A DNA stretch of 64,000 nt from Phenylobacterium zucineum HLK1. Lineage in GTDB: Bacteria > Pseudomonadota > Alphaproteobacteria > Caulobacterales > Caulobacteraceae. Below the pieces are notes generated by a model. It was not told where the DNA came from. It did no database searches and saw only the letters and a program-made list of their open reading frames with translations. Where the stretch lies: the NCBI RefSeq assembly GCF_000017265.1, contig NC_011144.1:620001-684000 (forward strand). Direction: 5' to 3'. A program made the translations under genes and the position numbers. Position 1 is the stretch's first letter. Each line of letters opens with the position of its first letter. Positions 9,247 through 16,276 of this stretch are shown piece after piece.

Positions 9247-9261
9247 GAACAAAATAAGAAC
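9247..9261 (-). promoter_or_regulatory. Putative LexA (SOS) box
   Basis: On the minus strand the sequence reads GTTC-TTATTTT-GTTC, an exact match to the GTTC-N7-GTTC direct-repeat operator known for LexA in alphaproteobacteria including Caulobacter. The spacer is AT-rich in an otherwise GC-rich gap. It lies upstream of the terminase-like gene (start 9124) and faces it. The divergent gene at 9450 could also be affected. The match is seen directly, and LexA binding is inferred. Confidence 0.65.
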
Positions 9262-9449
9262 ATGGGGCGGCCGGTCAGGCGGCGTCTTGATGGCCGGACA
9301 CGGTGGTTCACACCAGCGCCGGTCGCCCGCAGATGTCAGTTGAGCGCCAGAAGCGGAACTGAGGACGACGCCCGAAAGCAGACGTTAGTGGACGTTGGGC
9401 CAAGGCGAAGGCCATGCTGAACCCGGCGGCCGCCCTGGAGGATCTTGCT

Positions 9450-9875
9450 GTGCTCAGAAGCGTAGCGCTGGCGACGTGTGCTTTGGCCGCCTTCACCACG
9501 CCTGTGTCCGCTGCCTGCACCCCCGATTTCGCGAGTTCGCGCGCCAAGGAGGAAGTCGCTACCGCAGCGACCTCGGCCATAATGAGCGCGGATGGGGAGG
9601 CATTGGAGAAGCTCCTCGCAGCCAACGCAACTATCTATGCCGCGTCCGATGGGTCCCTTGGGAAAGTCGCCGAAGTCACCGCCCGCCTCGCTGAGATGCG
9701 GGCCGAGCTTGGATCGGGAATTCCGCCGCACCGGGTGACAGGCGTTCTCGTCGCACAGGATACCGTAGCCGTCCGCATCGCGAGACGGTGGCGCGGCGAC
9801 AAGAAGGACGTCGAGGGACTCATGGCCTTCCACATTGAGGCGGGATGCATAAGGTCTGTCGCGGTGATGGACTGA
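9450..9875 (+). CDS. Secreted SnoaL/NTF2-like protein
   Basis: This is a hypothetical protein of 141 residues if started at the GTG at 9450, which is preceded by GGAGG at 8 bases. An ATG at 9414 is in frame but lacks such a site and would put 12 extra residues before the signal peptide. The N terminus VLRSVALATCALAAFTTPVSA is a good Sec signal with cleavage after an Ala. The rest (AIMSADGEALEKLLAANATIY, then beta strands) resembles the SnoaL/DUF4440 cone fold, used by small enzymes and binding proteins. Base composition looks less GC-rich than the surrounding core genes. The function is unknown. Confidence 0.6.
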   Translation: MLRSVALATCALAAFTTPVSAACTPDFASSRAKEEVATAATSAIMSADGEALEKLLAANATIYAASDGSLGKVAEVTARLAEMRAELGSGIPPHRVTGVLVAQDTVAVRIARRWRGDKKDVEGLMAFHIEAGCIRSVAVMD

Positions 9876-9948
9876 CGGCTGTGCGCCAACAGCGTACCTT
9901 AGGAGCGGACCGCAAAGCGGACGTCTGAAGGCTTAGATCAATGCCGCA

Positions 9949-11802
9949 TCACCGTTCAAGAAAGGTGACGTCGTCATAGGCCAGGGCCCAAGGTGTAAGA
10001 CCGCCATTCGCTAGAGTGATCGTGAAACGCAGGGGCGAGTTAGCTGTGCGCTTGGCCGGCGGGACGGTCGCCAGCGTGATCTTCCCGCCGAACCTCGCCA
10101 TCAGAAGATGGGCGACCAAGTCCTCCACAAAGCAGCAGGTCCGGTCCAGCATCCGTTCGGCGAAACGCGTCACCGGCACCCCCCGAATCTCCGGCTCTTC
10201 CGGCACAACCGCCCCGGGCGATGTGCGGTATGTGACCCGAGGAAGCACCCAACCCTCATGCTCGATCGCATTGCGCGCCAGCACCAGTTGCTCTGACCAG
10301 CCCCGGGCCTGGCGCAGGTAATCCGCCAGGCGAGGATCGGATTGGCCGAGGCGCGCCAGGCCATTCTCGAACGCCGCCGGCTGCTGGAAGAGGAAGCCGA
10401 TTTCCGCGCCCAGCAGCCGAGCCAGGCTCTGGAGATTGTACTTCGAGACGCGGACGGCGCTGATTAGGAAGTCGGCGACCTCCCGCCGTAGCGGCTTGTC
10501 GATGCTCTCGGTGACGCGGATTGTCTGGCCGCCCCTCTCGACGACCTTGCCGGATGTGACAGCCTCCACATGATCCCGCCACAGCCGCGTCAGGTCGGTG
10601 ACATTCTCCCGGCAGGTCGACAGCGACTGGTGCATGGCCTCGAACAGTCGATCGAAGGCGAGCCGGCCGGCCTCGTCTTCGGTGTAGACTTGGTCCCGAA
10701 GCGTAAGTAGGCCGAGCATCAGACGCGCGATGTATGGCGACGCCGTCCCCTCGTCGCCGACCTTCTGCACGAAGAACTGCTCCTTTGGCTGATGGAACCG
10801 CAGGTTCGAGCGCGCTTCGGCGACGCGCAGCAGCTGGGCAAACCCTCGCCGGTCCATTGGCAGCACCGATGAGACCTGCAGGTCACCGGGCTGCCGCAAT
10901 ACGGTCCAGCTGTTGGGCTTCAGGCCCGCGAACATCAGCAATCCGCTGAGCGGAAACTTACCGGTGAGCACGATGACGCCGCCGTCCTGCCATGGCACGA
11001 AGCGAAGCGCCGCCAGCGGCTCCTTCGCCCCGGGGCCTAGGATCTGGACGGGCACCTCCGGCACCATTCGATCCGAATAATACTCGTCAGGGACCGGCTT
11101 CAGGTCGCCGGCCAGATTGTACTGGTAGCCGCTGACAACTATTGCCTTGCGGTCAGCCGGATCCGACTTCGGAAGCTCGGGAATATCAGTTGGGCGACGA
11201 AACAGCTGCAGGTGCTGAAGCAGCCAGGTTGCCGCGCCCGTCGCCGGGCCGAGGGCACCGACGGTCTTGGTCAAGACGATGTAGATTCCGGGCTGGTAAG
11301 GCAGACCGTTGTCCGGGGTTGGCGGGAACCAGCCCATAAGAGCGGACGTGCCTGGAAACTGAATGCCGTACTCCAGCGCGCACACGCCGTTGATCACGAG
11401 ACGATCGAGCCAGAGCCCGCCCGGGGTCTCGCCATTCAGCGCCTGGAGGCGTTCGACGATCTGCTCCACTGTCCCATTGATCGAGCGGGCGAAGACGAGC
11501 CCGAGCGTGCCGTTCGAACCATCGTCTGGCGTATCCTTGTGCTGGCCCTTCGCTAGGCGCTTGGCGGATGCAATCCGCGCATAGGCCGCCGTCAGCGACT
11601 CCTCGGTGAGTACATCGACGATGTCGGCGACGGCCGCGACAGTGGACACCTCCGCATCCTCGCCGCCTTCGTCTCCAGCCCCGGGGTCGGTCGCGGCGAT
11701 GATCAGCGGCAACGCGTCGCTGATGGCCCCGGCGGCGTCGAACAGCCGTCCCGAGCGGATGCGGTACCGTCCGCCGACCAGCTCGGCCAACTCGCCACGC
11801 AA
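9949..11802 (-). CDS. 617-residue protein with degenerate nuclease-like N terminus and HEPN-type C-terminal motif
   Basis: The gene is not recognised as a known family over its full length. Residues 1-80 (GGRYRIRSGRLFDAAGAIS, then LTEESLTAAYARIASAKRL) resemble DUF6602-type domains linked to PD-(D/E)XK nucleases, but the usual E-x-K triplet before the LTxEEL helix reads D-I-V, so the site looks dead. The C-terminal part holds LVLARNAIEHEGW, with the R-N-x3-H pattern of HEPN domains. The start is uncertain: the best visible codon is a TTG at 11802 without a good ribosome site, and the frame is open upstream only to a TGA near 11895. It may therefore be 5'-truncated. Codon use looks less GC-biased than that of its neighbours. 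Confidence 0.55.
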   Translation of the reverse strand: MRGELAELVGGRYRIRSGRLFDAAGAISDALPLIIAATDPGAGDEGGEDAEVSTVAAVADIVDVLTEESLTAAYARIASAKRLAKGQHKDTPDDGSNGTLGLVFARSINGTVEQIVERLQALNGETPGGLWLDRLVINGVCALEYGIQFPGTSALMGWFPPTPDNGLPYQPGIYIVLTKTVGALGPATGAATWLLQHLQLFRRPTDIPELPKSDPADRKAIVVSGYQYNLAGDLKPVPDEYYSDRMVPEVPVQILGPGAKEPLAALRFVPWQDGGVIVLTGKFPLSGLLMFAGLKPNSWTVLRQPGDLQVSSVLPMDRRGFAQLLRVAEARSNLRFHQPKEQFFVQKVGDEGTASPYIARLMLGLLTLRDQVYTEDEAGRLAFDRLFEAMHQSLSTCRENVTDLTRLWRDHVEAVTSGKVVERGGQTIRVTESIDKPLRREVADFLISAVRVSKYNLQSLARLLGAEIGFLFQQPAAFENGLARLGQSDPRLADYLRQARGWSEQLVLARNAIEHEGWVLPRVTYRTSPGAVVPEEPEIRGVPVTRFAERMLDRTCCFVEDLVAHLLMARFGGKITLATVPPAKRTANSPLRFTITLANGGLTPWALAYDDVTFLER

Positions 11803-12241
11803 GGCGTCGGCGAACGCCTGGCCGGCGAGATCGCCGATCCGCGCGTCGAGCCCCGTCAGGCGTGCTCGGAAGTTCTCAGAGATCGATCCGCCTCACAGGA
11901 ACATGCAGTCCAGCGCGGATGAGCTGTCGACCCGCGCCCCGTGGTTCTGACGGCATCCTAGCACAGCAGCAGATTCGGCTTGTGGACGCGCATGGCCAGC
12001 CCAGCAGGACCTTACGAGTGTCTCTCAAGAGCGAGCTTCTGACCGAATGCAGCCAAGCTCAGCAGTCGCTCGCAAGCTGACTTTCTCAAGGTCAGCTATG
12101 AGTCAAAAGCGGACCTCGTGCGGACAGGCTGGTTCAGCGTCTTCGAGCCGGCCTCCGCCAACGTCCGGTCGGTGCGATTATCCACCTCGCCGCTCAGGTT
12201 CCCGGCGCGGCCCTCCGCCACGCCCTCCGCGCTCCCCCGAT
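11803..12241. other. Gap with no recognised gene
   Basis: Upstream of the 617-residue gene the minus strand carries ATG-TTC-CTG-TGA in the same frame, so that gene cannot simply be extended to this ATG. The remaining sequence is of mixed composition with several stops in all frames. No promoter, RNA gene or conserved peptide was recognised. The end of the gap runs into the second REP-like element. Confidence 0.5.
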
Positions 12242-12347
12242 GGTCATGGCCCGCTTCATGCGGGCCACCCATCCCGAAGCCGTTCAGCAGCAGCGGCGGC
12301 CGCGGCACCGGGCTGGGTCGCCCGGACAAGCCGGGCGATGACGACGG
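12242..12347. repeat. REP-like element, copy 2 (inverted relative to 8087-8196)
   Basis: It begins GGTCATGGCCCG and ends GGGCGATGACGACGG. It shares CATCCCGAAGCC and GGCTGGGTCGCCCGGACA in the same order with the reverse complement of 8087-8196. A run of 12 cytosines follows at 12358-12369. The element sits just downstream of a truncated Rieske oxygenase gene, at the edge of the accessory segment. Confidence 0.8.
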
Positions 12348-12399
12348 TGGGGGCGCGCCCCCCCCCCCCGTTCGTGTGGTTGGTGTGGTTCGTGGACCC

Positions 12400-12614
12400 C
12401 TACGACCGCGCCCCGACCAACGCCTGCGCCCGCAGGTGGCGGTGGAAGCGCCACAGGCAGTCCTCCAGCCGGCCCTGAACACCCGCTCGACCTCGCCTTC
12501 GAACACCTGCGGGTCCAGGTAGGCCGCCGCCGGCAGCGACGTCGCCCGCGCCGGATCGTCCGCCACCTGGCCGTAGGCCGCCCGCAGCGCCTCGTCCCTC
12601 TGGGGCCTTTCCAT
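12400..12614 (-). pseudogene. Rieske-type ring-hydroxylating oxygenase alpha subunit, internally deleted remnant
   Basis: Read from 12614, the first 46 or so codons (TSLPAAAYLDPQVFEGEVER, then VFRAGW) are a normal N terminus of a Rieske non-haem iron oxygenase alpha subunit. The frame then goes wrong. The next frame reads LEDCLWRFHRHLRAQALVG and a stop, which resembles the C-terminal helix of the same family. The Rieske cluster motif (CxH...CxxH) and the iron-binding histidines are entirely missing. The simplest reading is a large internal deletion that left only the two ends. It lies 12 bases downstream of a P450 gene, suggesting a former two-gene operon. Confidence 0.65.
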
Positions 12615-12626
12615 CCGACCGCCCCC

Positions 12627-13823
12627 CTAAGCCGCCGCCCGGAAGCGCAGCGGCATGACCTTCGGTCCCGAGATGAAGTTCGACGCCAGCCACTCCACCT
12701 CGCCGGCCGGGGCGAAGTCGGTCATCCGCGACAGCACTTCCTCCAGCATGGCGTCGATCTCGACGCGGGCGATGTGCTGGCCCAGGCACACGTGCGGGCC
12801 GTTGCCGAACGCCAGGTGCGCGGTCTCTTCCCGCGACAGGTCCAGCGCGTCCGGGCGCTCGATCGCCGCGGGGTCGCGGTTGGCCGCGCCGAAGTACATC
12901 ACCACCTTGTCGCCCGCCGCGATCCGCCGGCCGCCCAGCTCGACGTCGCGCCGGGCGGTGCGGCGCATGTAGATCACCGGGCTCACGTACCGCAGCAGCT
13001 CCTCGCGGGCGGCGGGCAGGCGGGCGGGCAGGTCCGCCGTCAGCCAGGCCAGCTGCTCCGGATGCTCCATCAGCGCCAGCAGCCCGCCCGACAGCAGGTT
13101 GCGGGTGGTGTCGCCGCCGGCGTCGATCAGCAGCAGGAAGAACAGCAGGAACTCCATGTCCTCCAGCCGCCGGCCGTCCACCTCGCAGGCCAGCAGGCGC
13201 GAGGCCAGGTCGTCGCCGGGCCTCGCCCGCTTCTGGGCCATCACCTGCGCGCCGTACTCGAACATCTTCATCACCGCCGCGGCGCCGGCGCCGGGCGGCA
13301 GGGCTTCCGGGGCGGTGTGGATGGTCTCGGTCAGCTTGTAGAGCTCGCGCCCGTCGTCCAGCGGCAGGCCCATCAGTTCGGCGATGACGAAGCTGGGCAT
13401 CTCGCCGGCCACCTCGGCCACGAAGTCGCACTCGCCCTTGTGGACCACGGCGTCGACGATCTGCCGCGCCAGGGCCCGGATGCGCTCGGCGCGCAGGCGC
13501 GCCTGCGGCTCGGTGAACTCGGAGCGGATCAGCTTGCGGAACGCGGTGTGCTCCGGCGGATCCATCATCAGCATCATCTTGTAGGGGCCGAAGGCCGCCG
13601 CCGCCTCGGCCGCCGGGTCGGGGATCATCACCGTCGGCTCGGACGAGAACGTCTGGAAGTCGCGGTCCACCGCCCGCACGTCGGCGTGGCGGGTCACGGC
13701 CCAGAAGCCGGGCCCGTCCGGCTCGGCGTGCCGGAAGACCGGCGCATGCTCGCGCAGCCAGGCGAACTGGGCGTGCGGCTGGCCGCCCGCGAAGCTCGCC
13801 GGCGACAGGAGATCGATCTCCAT
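12627..13823 (-). CDS. Cytochrome P450
   Basis: This soluble bacterial P450 has 398 residues. The start at 13823 is chosen because GGGGAGG lies 7 bases upstream. All signature parts are present: the oxygen-activating I-helix motif AGGDTT, the K-helix E-x-x-R in EELLRYVSP, and the haem-binding loop FGNGPHVCLGQ with the cysteine thiolate. A monooxygenase acting on a terpenoid, steroid or fatty acid-like substrate is typical of the class, but the substrate cannot be read from sequence. No ferredoxin or ferredoxin reductase gene is adjacent, so it depends on partners elsewhere. Confidence 0.93.
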   Translation of the reverse strand: MEIDLLSPASFAGGQPHAQFAWLREHAPVFRHAEPDGPGFWAVTRHADVRAVDRDFQTFSSEPTVMIPDPAAEAAAAFGPYKMMLMMDPPEHTAFRKLIRSEFTEPQARLRAERIRALARQIVDAVVHKGECDFVAEVAGEMPSFVIAELMGLPLDDGRELYKLTETIHTAPEALPPGAGAAAVMKMFEYGAQVMAQKRARPGDDLASRLLACEVDGRRLEDMEFLLFFLLLIDAGGDTTRNLLSGGLLALMEHPEQLAWLTADLPARLPAAREELLRYVSPVIYMRRTARRDVELGGRRIAAGDKVVMYFGAANRDPAAIERPDALDLSREETAHLAFGNGPHVCLGQHIARVEIDAMLEEVLSRMTDFAPAGEVEWLASNFISGPKVMPLRFRAAA

Positions 13824-14119
13824 CGCCCATCCTCCCCGTATTTGTTCCGCCGATAGGACGCGGCCTTCCCCGCCGTCAGGCAATCCGCATCGCGCCGCGA
13901 AGCCGTGATTTGACTTCCCGGGCGGGCGGCCCCATCTTGGACGTACGATGTGTAACTCGCGTGCAAATCTGCGTCGAACGCACCACGCCGGCCGCTTTAT
14001 CGCAGGCCTGTAACCCCGAGCCCGTTTAAAGCCGGCTGGCTGGGTTCGGGGATACTGCACATCTTCTCACGATTGTTCTGAAGCTGCGCCCGCCGTTTCG
14101 CGCGGGTGGAGGTGAAGAC
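13824..14119. other. Divergent promoter region, no gene seen
   Basis: This 296-base gap separates the P450 gene (minus) from the small proline-rich gene and rnk (plus). It is less GC-rich than the genes beside it and contains TTGACT near 13912 and GTACGATGTGTAAC near 13943. These could be parts of promoters, but no specific operator was recognised. GGAGGTG at 14108-14114 is the ribosome site of the following small gene. Confidence 0.4.
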
Positions 14120-14314
14120 TTGTCAGCATCATCCTCAAATCCCTCGCCCGACAGGAGAGGGGCGCCGGCGCGGCCGGAAAGCACCCCCTCGAACGTCATC
14201 CCCTTCGCCCCGCGCCCGCCCGCATCGCGTCCGCCTGGACCAGGGCCGGCGCCGTCCCACTCCCCATCCCCATCAGGGGGCGACGAGCCGCCTTCCGGCC
14301 CCTCCGCCGCCTGA
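14120..14314 (+). CDS. Small proline-rich protein with VIPF motif
   Basis: This is a 64-residue frame starting at a TTG with GGAGG 7 bases upstream. The product is rich in Pro, Ser and Gly and carries SNVIPFAPRP near its middle. Short V-I-P-F segments occur in many small or disordered alphaproteobacterial proteins. It ends 19 bases before the rnk start, so the two may be co-transcribed. No fold is predicted by eye, and the unusual start codon lowers confidence. It could instead be the leader of rnk. Confidence 0.4.
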   Translation: MSASSSNPSPDRRGAPARPESTPSNVIPFAPRPPASRPPGPGPAPSHSPSPSGGDEPPSGPSAA

Positions 14315-14333
14315 CAACCAGATAGACCCTCCA

Positions 14334-14750
14334 ATGGAAACCAAGACCATGCTCGCCGACACCAAGACCCGCGAACGGGCCCGCACGCCGACCGTGCGCG
14401 TGGCCGAGGCCGACTACGACCGCCTGCTCAACCTCGCCGACCACGACGGTCCCGGCGCCGAGCTGCTGGCCCGCGAACTCGACCGCGCCATCGTCGTGCG
14501 CGAGGGCGAGAAGAGCCGCCCGTTCGTCCGCCTCGGCTCCACCGTCGAATACCGCGACCGGCTGACCGAGAAGGTCCGCACCGTCGAGCTCGTGCCGCCC
14601 GACGCCGCCGACATCGACGCCAACCGCCTGTCGGTGCTCTCGCCGGTCGGCGCGGCGCTGCTGGGCCTCTCGGTGGGCGACACCTTCAGCTGGACCGCCC
14701 CCGACGGCCGCCCCCGCGTCGTCACCGTCGAGGCCGTCCGGCGCGACTGA
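14334..14750 (+). CDS. rnk: Rnk/GreA-type nucleoside diphosphate kinase regulator
   Basis: This 138-residue protein lacks the GreA coiled coil but has the GreA/GreB C-terminal domain, with VRLGSTVEYRD and LSPVGAALLGLSVGDTFSW being the typical blocks. The N-terminal part (VRVAEADYDRLLNLAD, then LLARELDRA) matches the short helical arm of Rnk. Rnk proteins bind RNA polymerase near the secondary channel and were first described as regulators of nucleoside diphosphate kinase. The start ATG at 14334 was chosen over a more upstream frame because the upstream sequence is low-complexity. Confidence 0.82.
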   Translation: METKTMLADTKTRERARTPTVRVAEADYDRLLNLADHDGPGAELLARELDRAIVVREGEKSRPFVRLGSTVEYRDRLTEKVRTVELVPPDAADIDANRLSVLSPVGAALLGLSVGDTFSWTAPDGRPRVVTVEAVRRD

Positions 14751-14884
14751 TCGCGCGCCCCCCGAATCTCCCGCCGCCCGCGAGACGCCCCCCGCTCGCG
14801 GCCAGGCGGGACGCGCGGCGCCCCCTCTCGGGGGACCCTCTCGAGGATGCCTGCGAGGCGAGGCGCCGCGCACCTCTCGCACGG

Positions 14885-14914
14885 AAAAAGGGCGGCGCCG
14901 TCGCGGCGCCGCCC
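14885..14914 (-). terminator. Intrinsic terminator of the minus-strand gene at 14961
   Basis: On the minus strand a GC-rich hairpin, GGGCGGCGCC-GCGAC-GGCGCCGCCC, is followed directly by TTTTT. It lies 47 bases after the stop of the proline-rich membrane protein gene. Confidence 0.8.
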
Positions 14915-14960
14915 TCTCTCGTCCCCATGCCCTCTTGGGGCGGGGCCCCAACGGAAGGGG

Positions 14961-15941
14961 TTATTGCGGCGGGATCGGCGTCTCCGGGGCCGCGGCGGCG
15001 CCGGGGGCCGGCGTCGGCATGGCTTCCGGCGAGGCGTCCGGCAGGACCGGCGGGGTGGCCGGCAGCGGGGCCGGGGTCTCGATCGCCGGAGCCGTAGTTT
15101 GGGGGGCGGTGGTCTCGGGGACCGTGGTCGCCGTATCCGACTGGGCCTGCGGGTTCAGCGCCGAGTAGGGCTGAGGGCCGTCCGGCAGGGCGGCCGAGCC
15201 GCTGGCGTTGATTCCGGCTTCCGTGGCGCTCGCCGCCGGGGCGGCGGCCGACCGGACGCGCGGGGCGCTGGCCGTGCGCGCGGGCGCCGCGCGTTCGCGG
15301 GTTTCGCTCACTCGAGCCTCGCTCGCTGGCGGCGTCTCGGCGGCGGCCTGCGCGCCGGCGGTGAGGTTCGCGGACGCCATCGCGGGCCCGCTCGCGCCCA
15401 TCATCGGATCGGCCATCGGGTCGTTCTGGGCGATCGCCAGGCTCTCGGTGGCCGGGGCGGGGGTGAGTTCGGCCACGCCGTCGTCCTGCTGGGTCACGTA
15501 CCAGCCGGCGGCGCCCACGGCGCCCAGGGCGACCACGCCGGCGGCCAGCGCGGCGGCGGGCATGCCGCTCTTGCGGGCGGGACCGCCGGTGCGGGTGCGC
15601 GTCCGGCCGATCGGGGCCACCAGGCCGGCCTCGCCATGGGCGTCCTCGTCGGCGTAGGCGGCCGTGCCGGTCATCGGCCGCGTCTCGGTCATCGGCCTAT
15701 CCATCGCGGGCCTGTCCATCGCGGGCCGGTCCGTCGGCGAGTCGAAGCTGCGGGGCTCGGCGGCGACGGGCGCCGCGGCCGCCGCGGGCTTGCCGCGGCC
15801 GAGACCCTTCCGCTTCTTGCCGCGTTCCCAGGCGGGAATGGGGGCGAAGAGCGAGCCTTCGGCGTCACCAGTGTTGTGGGTGTTGTTCAGCTCGGCGCCG
15901 GGGGCGGTCGCGCCCCTCATGCCGGTGTGGTCCATGGACAT
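14961..15941 (-). CDS. Single-pass membrane protein with Ala/Pro-rich tail
   Basis: This is a hypothetical protein of 326 residues. The N-terminal cytoplasmic half is polar and contains short repeats (DRPAMDRPAMDRPM). One hydrophobic helix lies near residues 128-147 (AAALAAGVVALGAVGAAGWY). The remaining part is Ala/Pro/Thr/Glu-rich and probably disordered in the periplasm, ending in TPIPPQ. No known domain was recognised. A terminator closes the gene at 14885-14914, so it is a single-gene unit. Composition suggests a cell-envelope linker-like protein, but no function is assigned. Confidence 0.7.
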   Translation of the reverse strand: MSMDHTGMRGATAPGAELNNTHNTGDAEGSLFAPIPAWERGKKRKGLGRGKPAAAAAPVAAEPRSFDSPTDRPAMDRPAMDRPMTETRPMTGTAAYADEDAHGEAGLVAPIGRTRTRTGGPARKSGMPAAALAAGVVALGAVGAAGWYVTQQDDGVAELTPAPATESLAIAQNDPMADPMMGASGPAMASANLTAGAQAAAETPPASEARVSETRERAAPARTASAPRVRSAAAPAASATEAGINASGSAALPDGPQPYSALNPQAQSDTATTVPETTAPQTTAPAIETPAPLPATPPVLPDASPEAMPTPAPGAAAAPETPIPPQ

Positions 15942-16276
15942 GTCGTCCCTCCAGAAAGTGTCGCCAGGTCAAAGCGAGGCGAGCTCCTGAAGGTTCCCGT
16001 TCAAAGGGCTCCGAGCGCTGTCATGGCGGAATAATGGCGAAGTGTGTAGGTCGCGAACATTCTATCTCATCTTCCATATATGCCTGTGATGGCCGGATTG
16101 TCCCTTGGGTCCAGCTATAGTGTTATGACTTGCTCTGGCGAAGCTTGCCCCGGATTCGCCCCAATTGGGGCCGGGCGCGCGGCCTGTTACGCAGCTGTGA
16201 CCGATCGGTCGCCAAGCCTCGCTTGACCGTATGGGGCGGTCCTCTCCAAGGTCGGGTCTGGAAGTCGGAGGAATGA
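15942..16276. other. Divergent intergenic region without recognised gene
   Basis: This gap of about 335 bases lies between the membrane protein (minus) and the acyl-CoA synthetase (plus). Around 16050-16140 it is notably AT-richer (ATTCTATCTCATC, CCATATATGCC, AGCTATAGTGTTATGAC) and probably holds both promoters. GGAGG at 16267-16271 serves the acyl-CoA synthetase. No operator was recognised with confidence. Confidence 0.4.

Noticed and set aside
12358..12369. Run of 12 cytosines as a phase-variation switch
   Set aside because: It lies in non-coding sequence after a pseudogene and has no gene whose frame or promoter it would change. It may also be a sequencing-prone site.
8243..12600. A prophage
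   Set aside because: Only one terminase-small-like gene is present. No integrase, portal, capsid, tail, lysis gene or attachment site was found.
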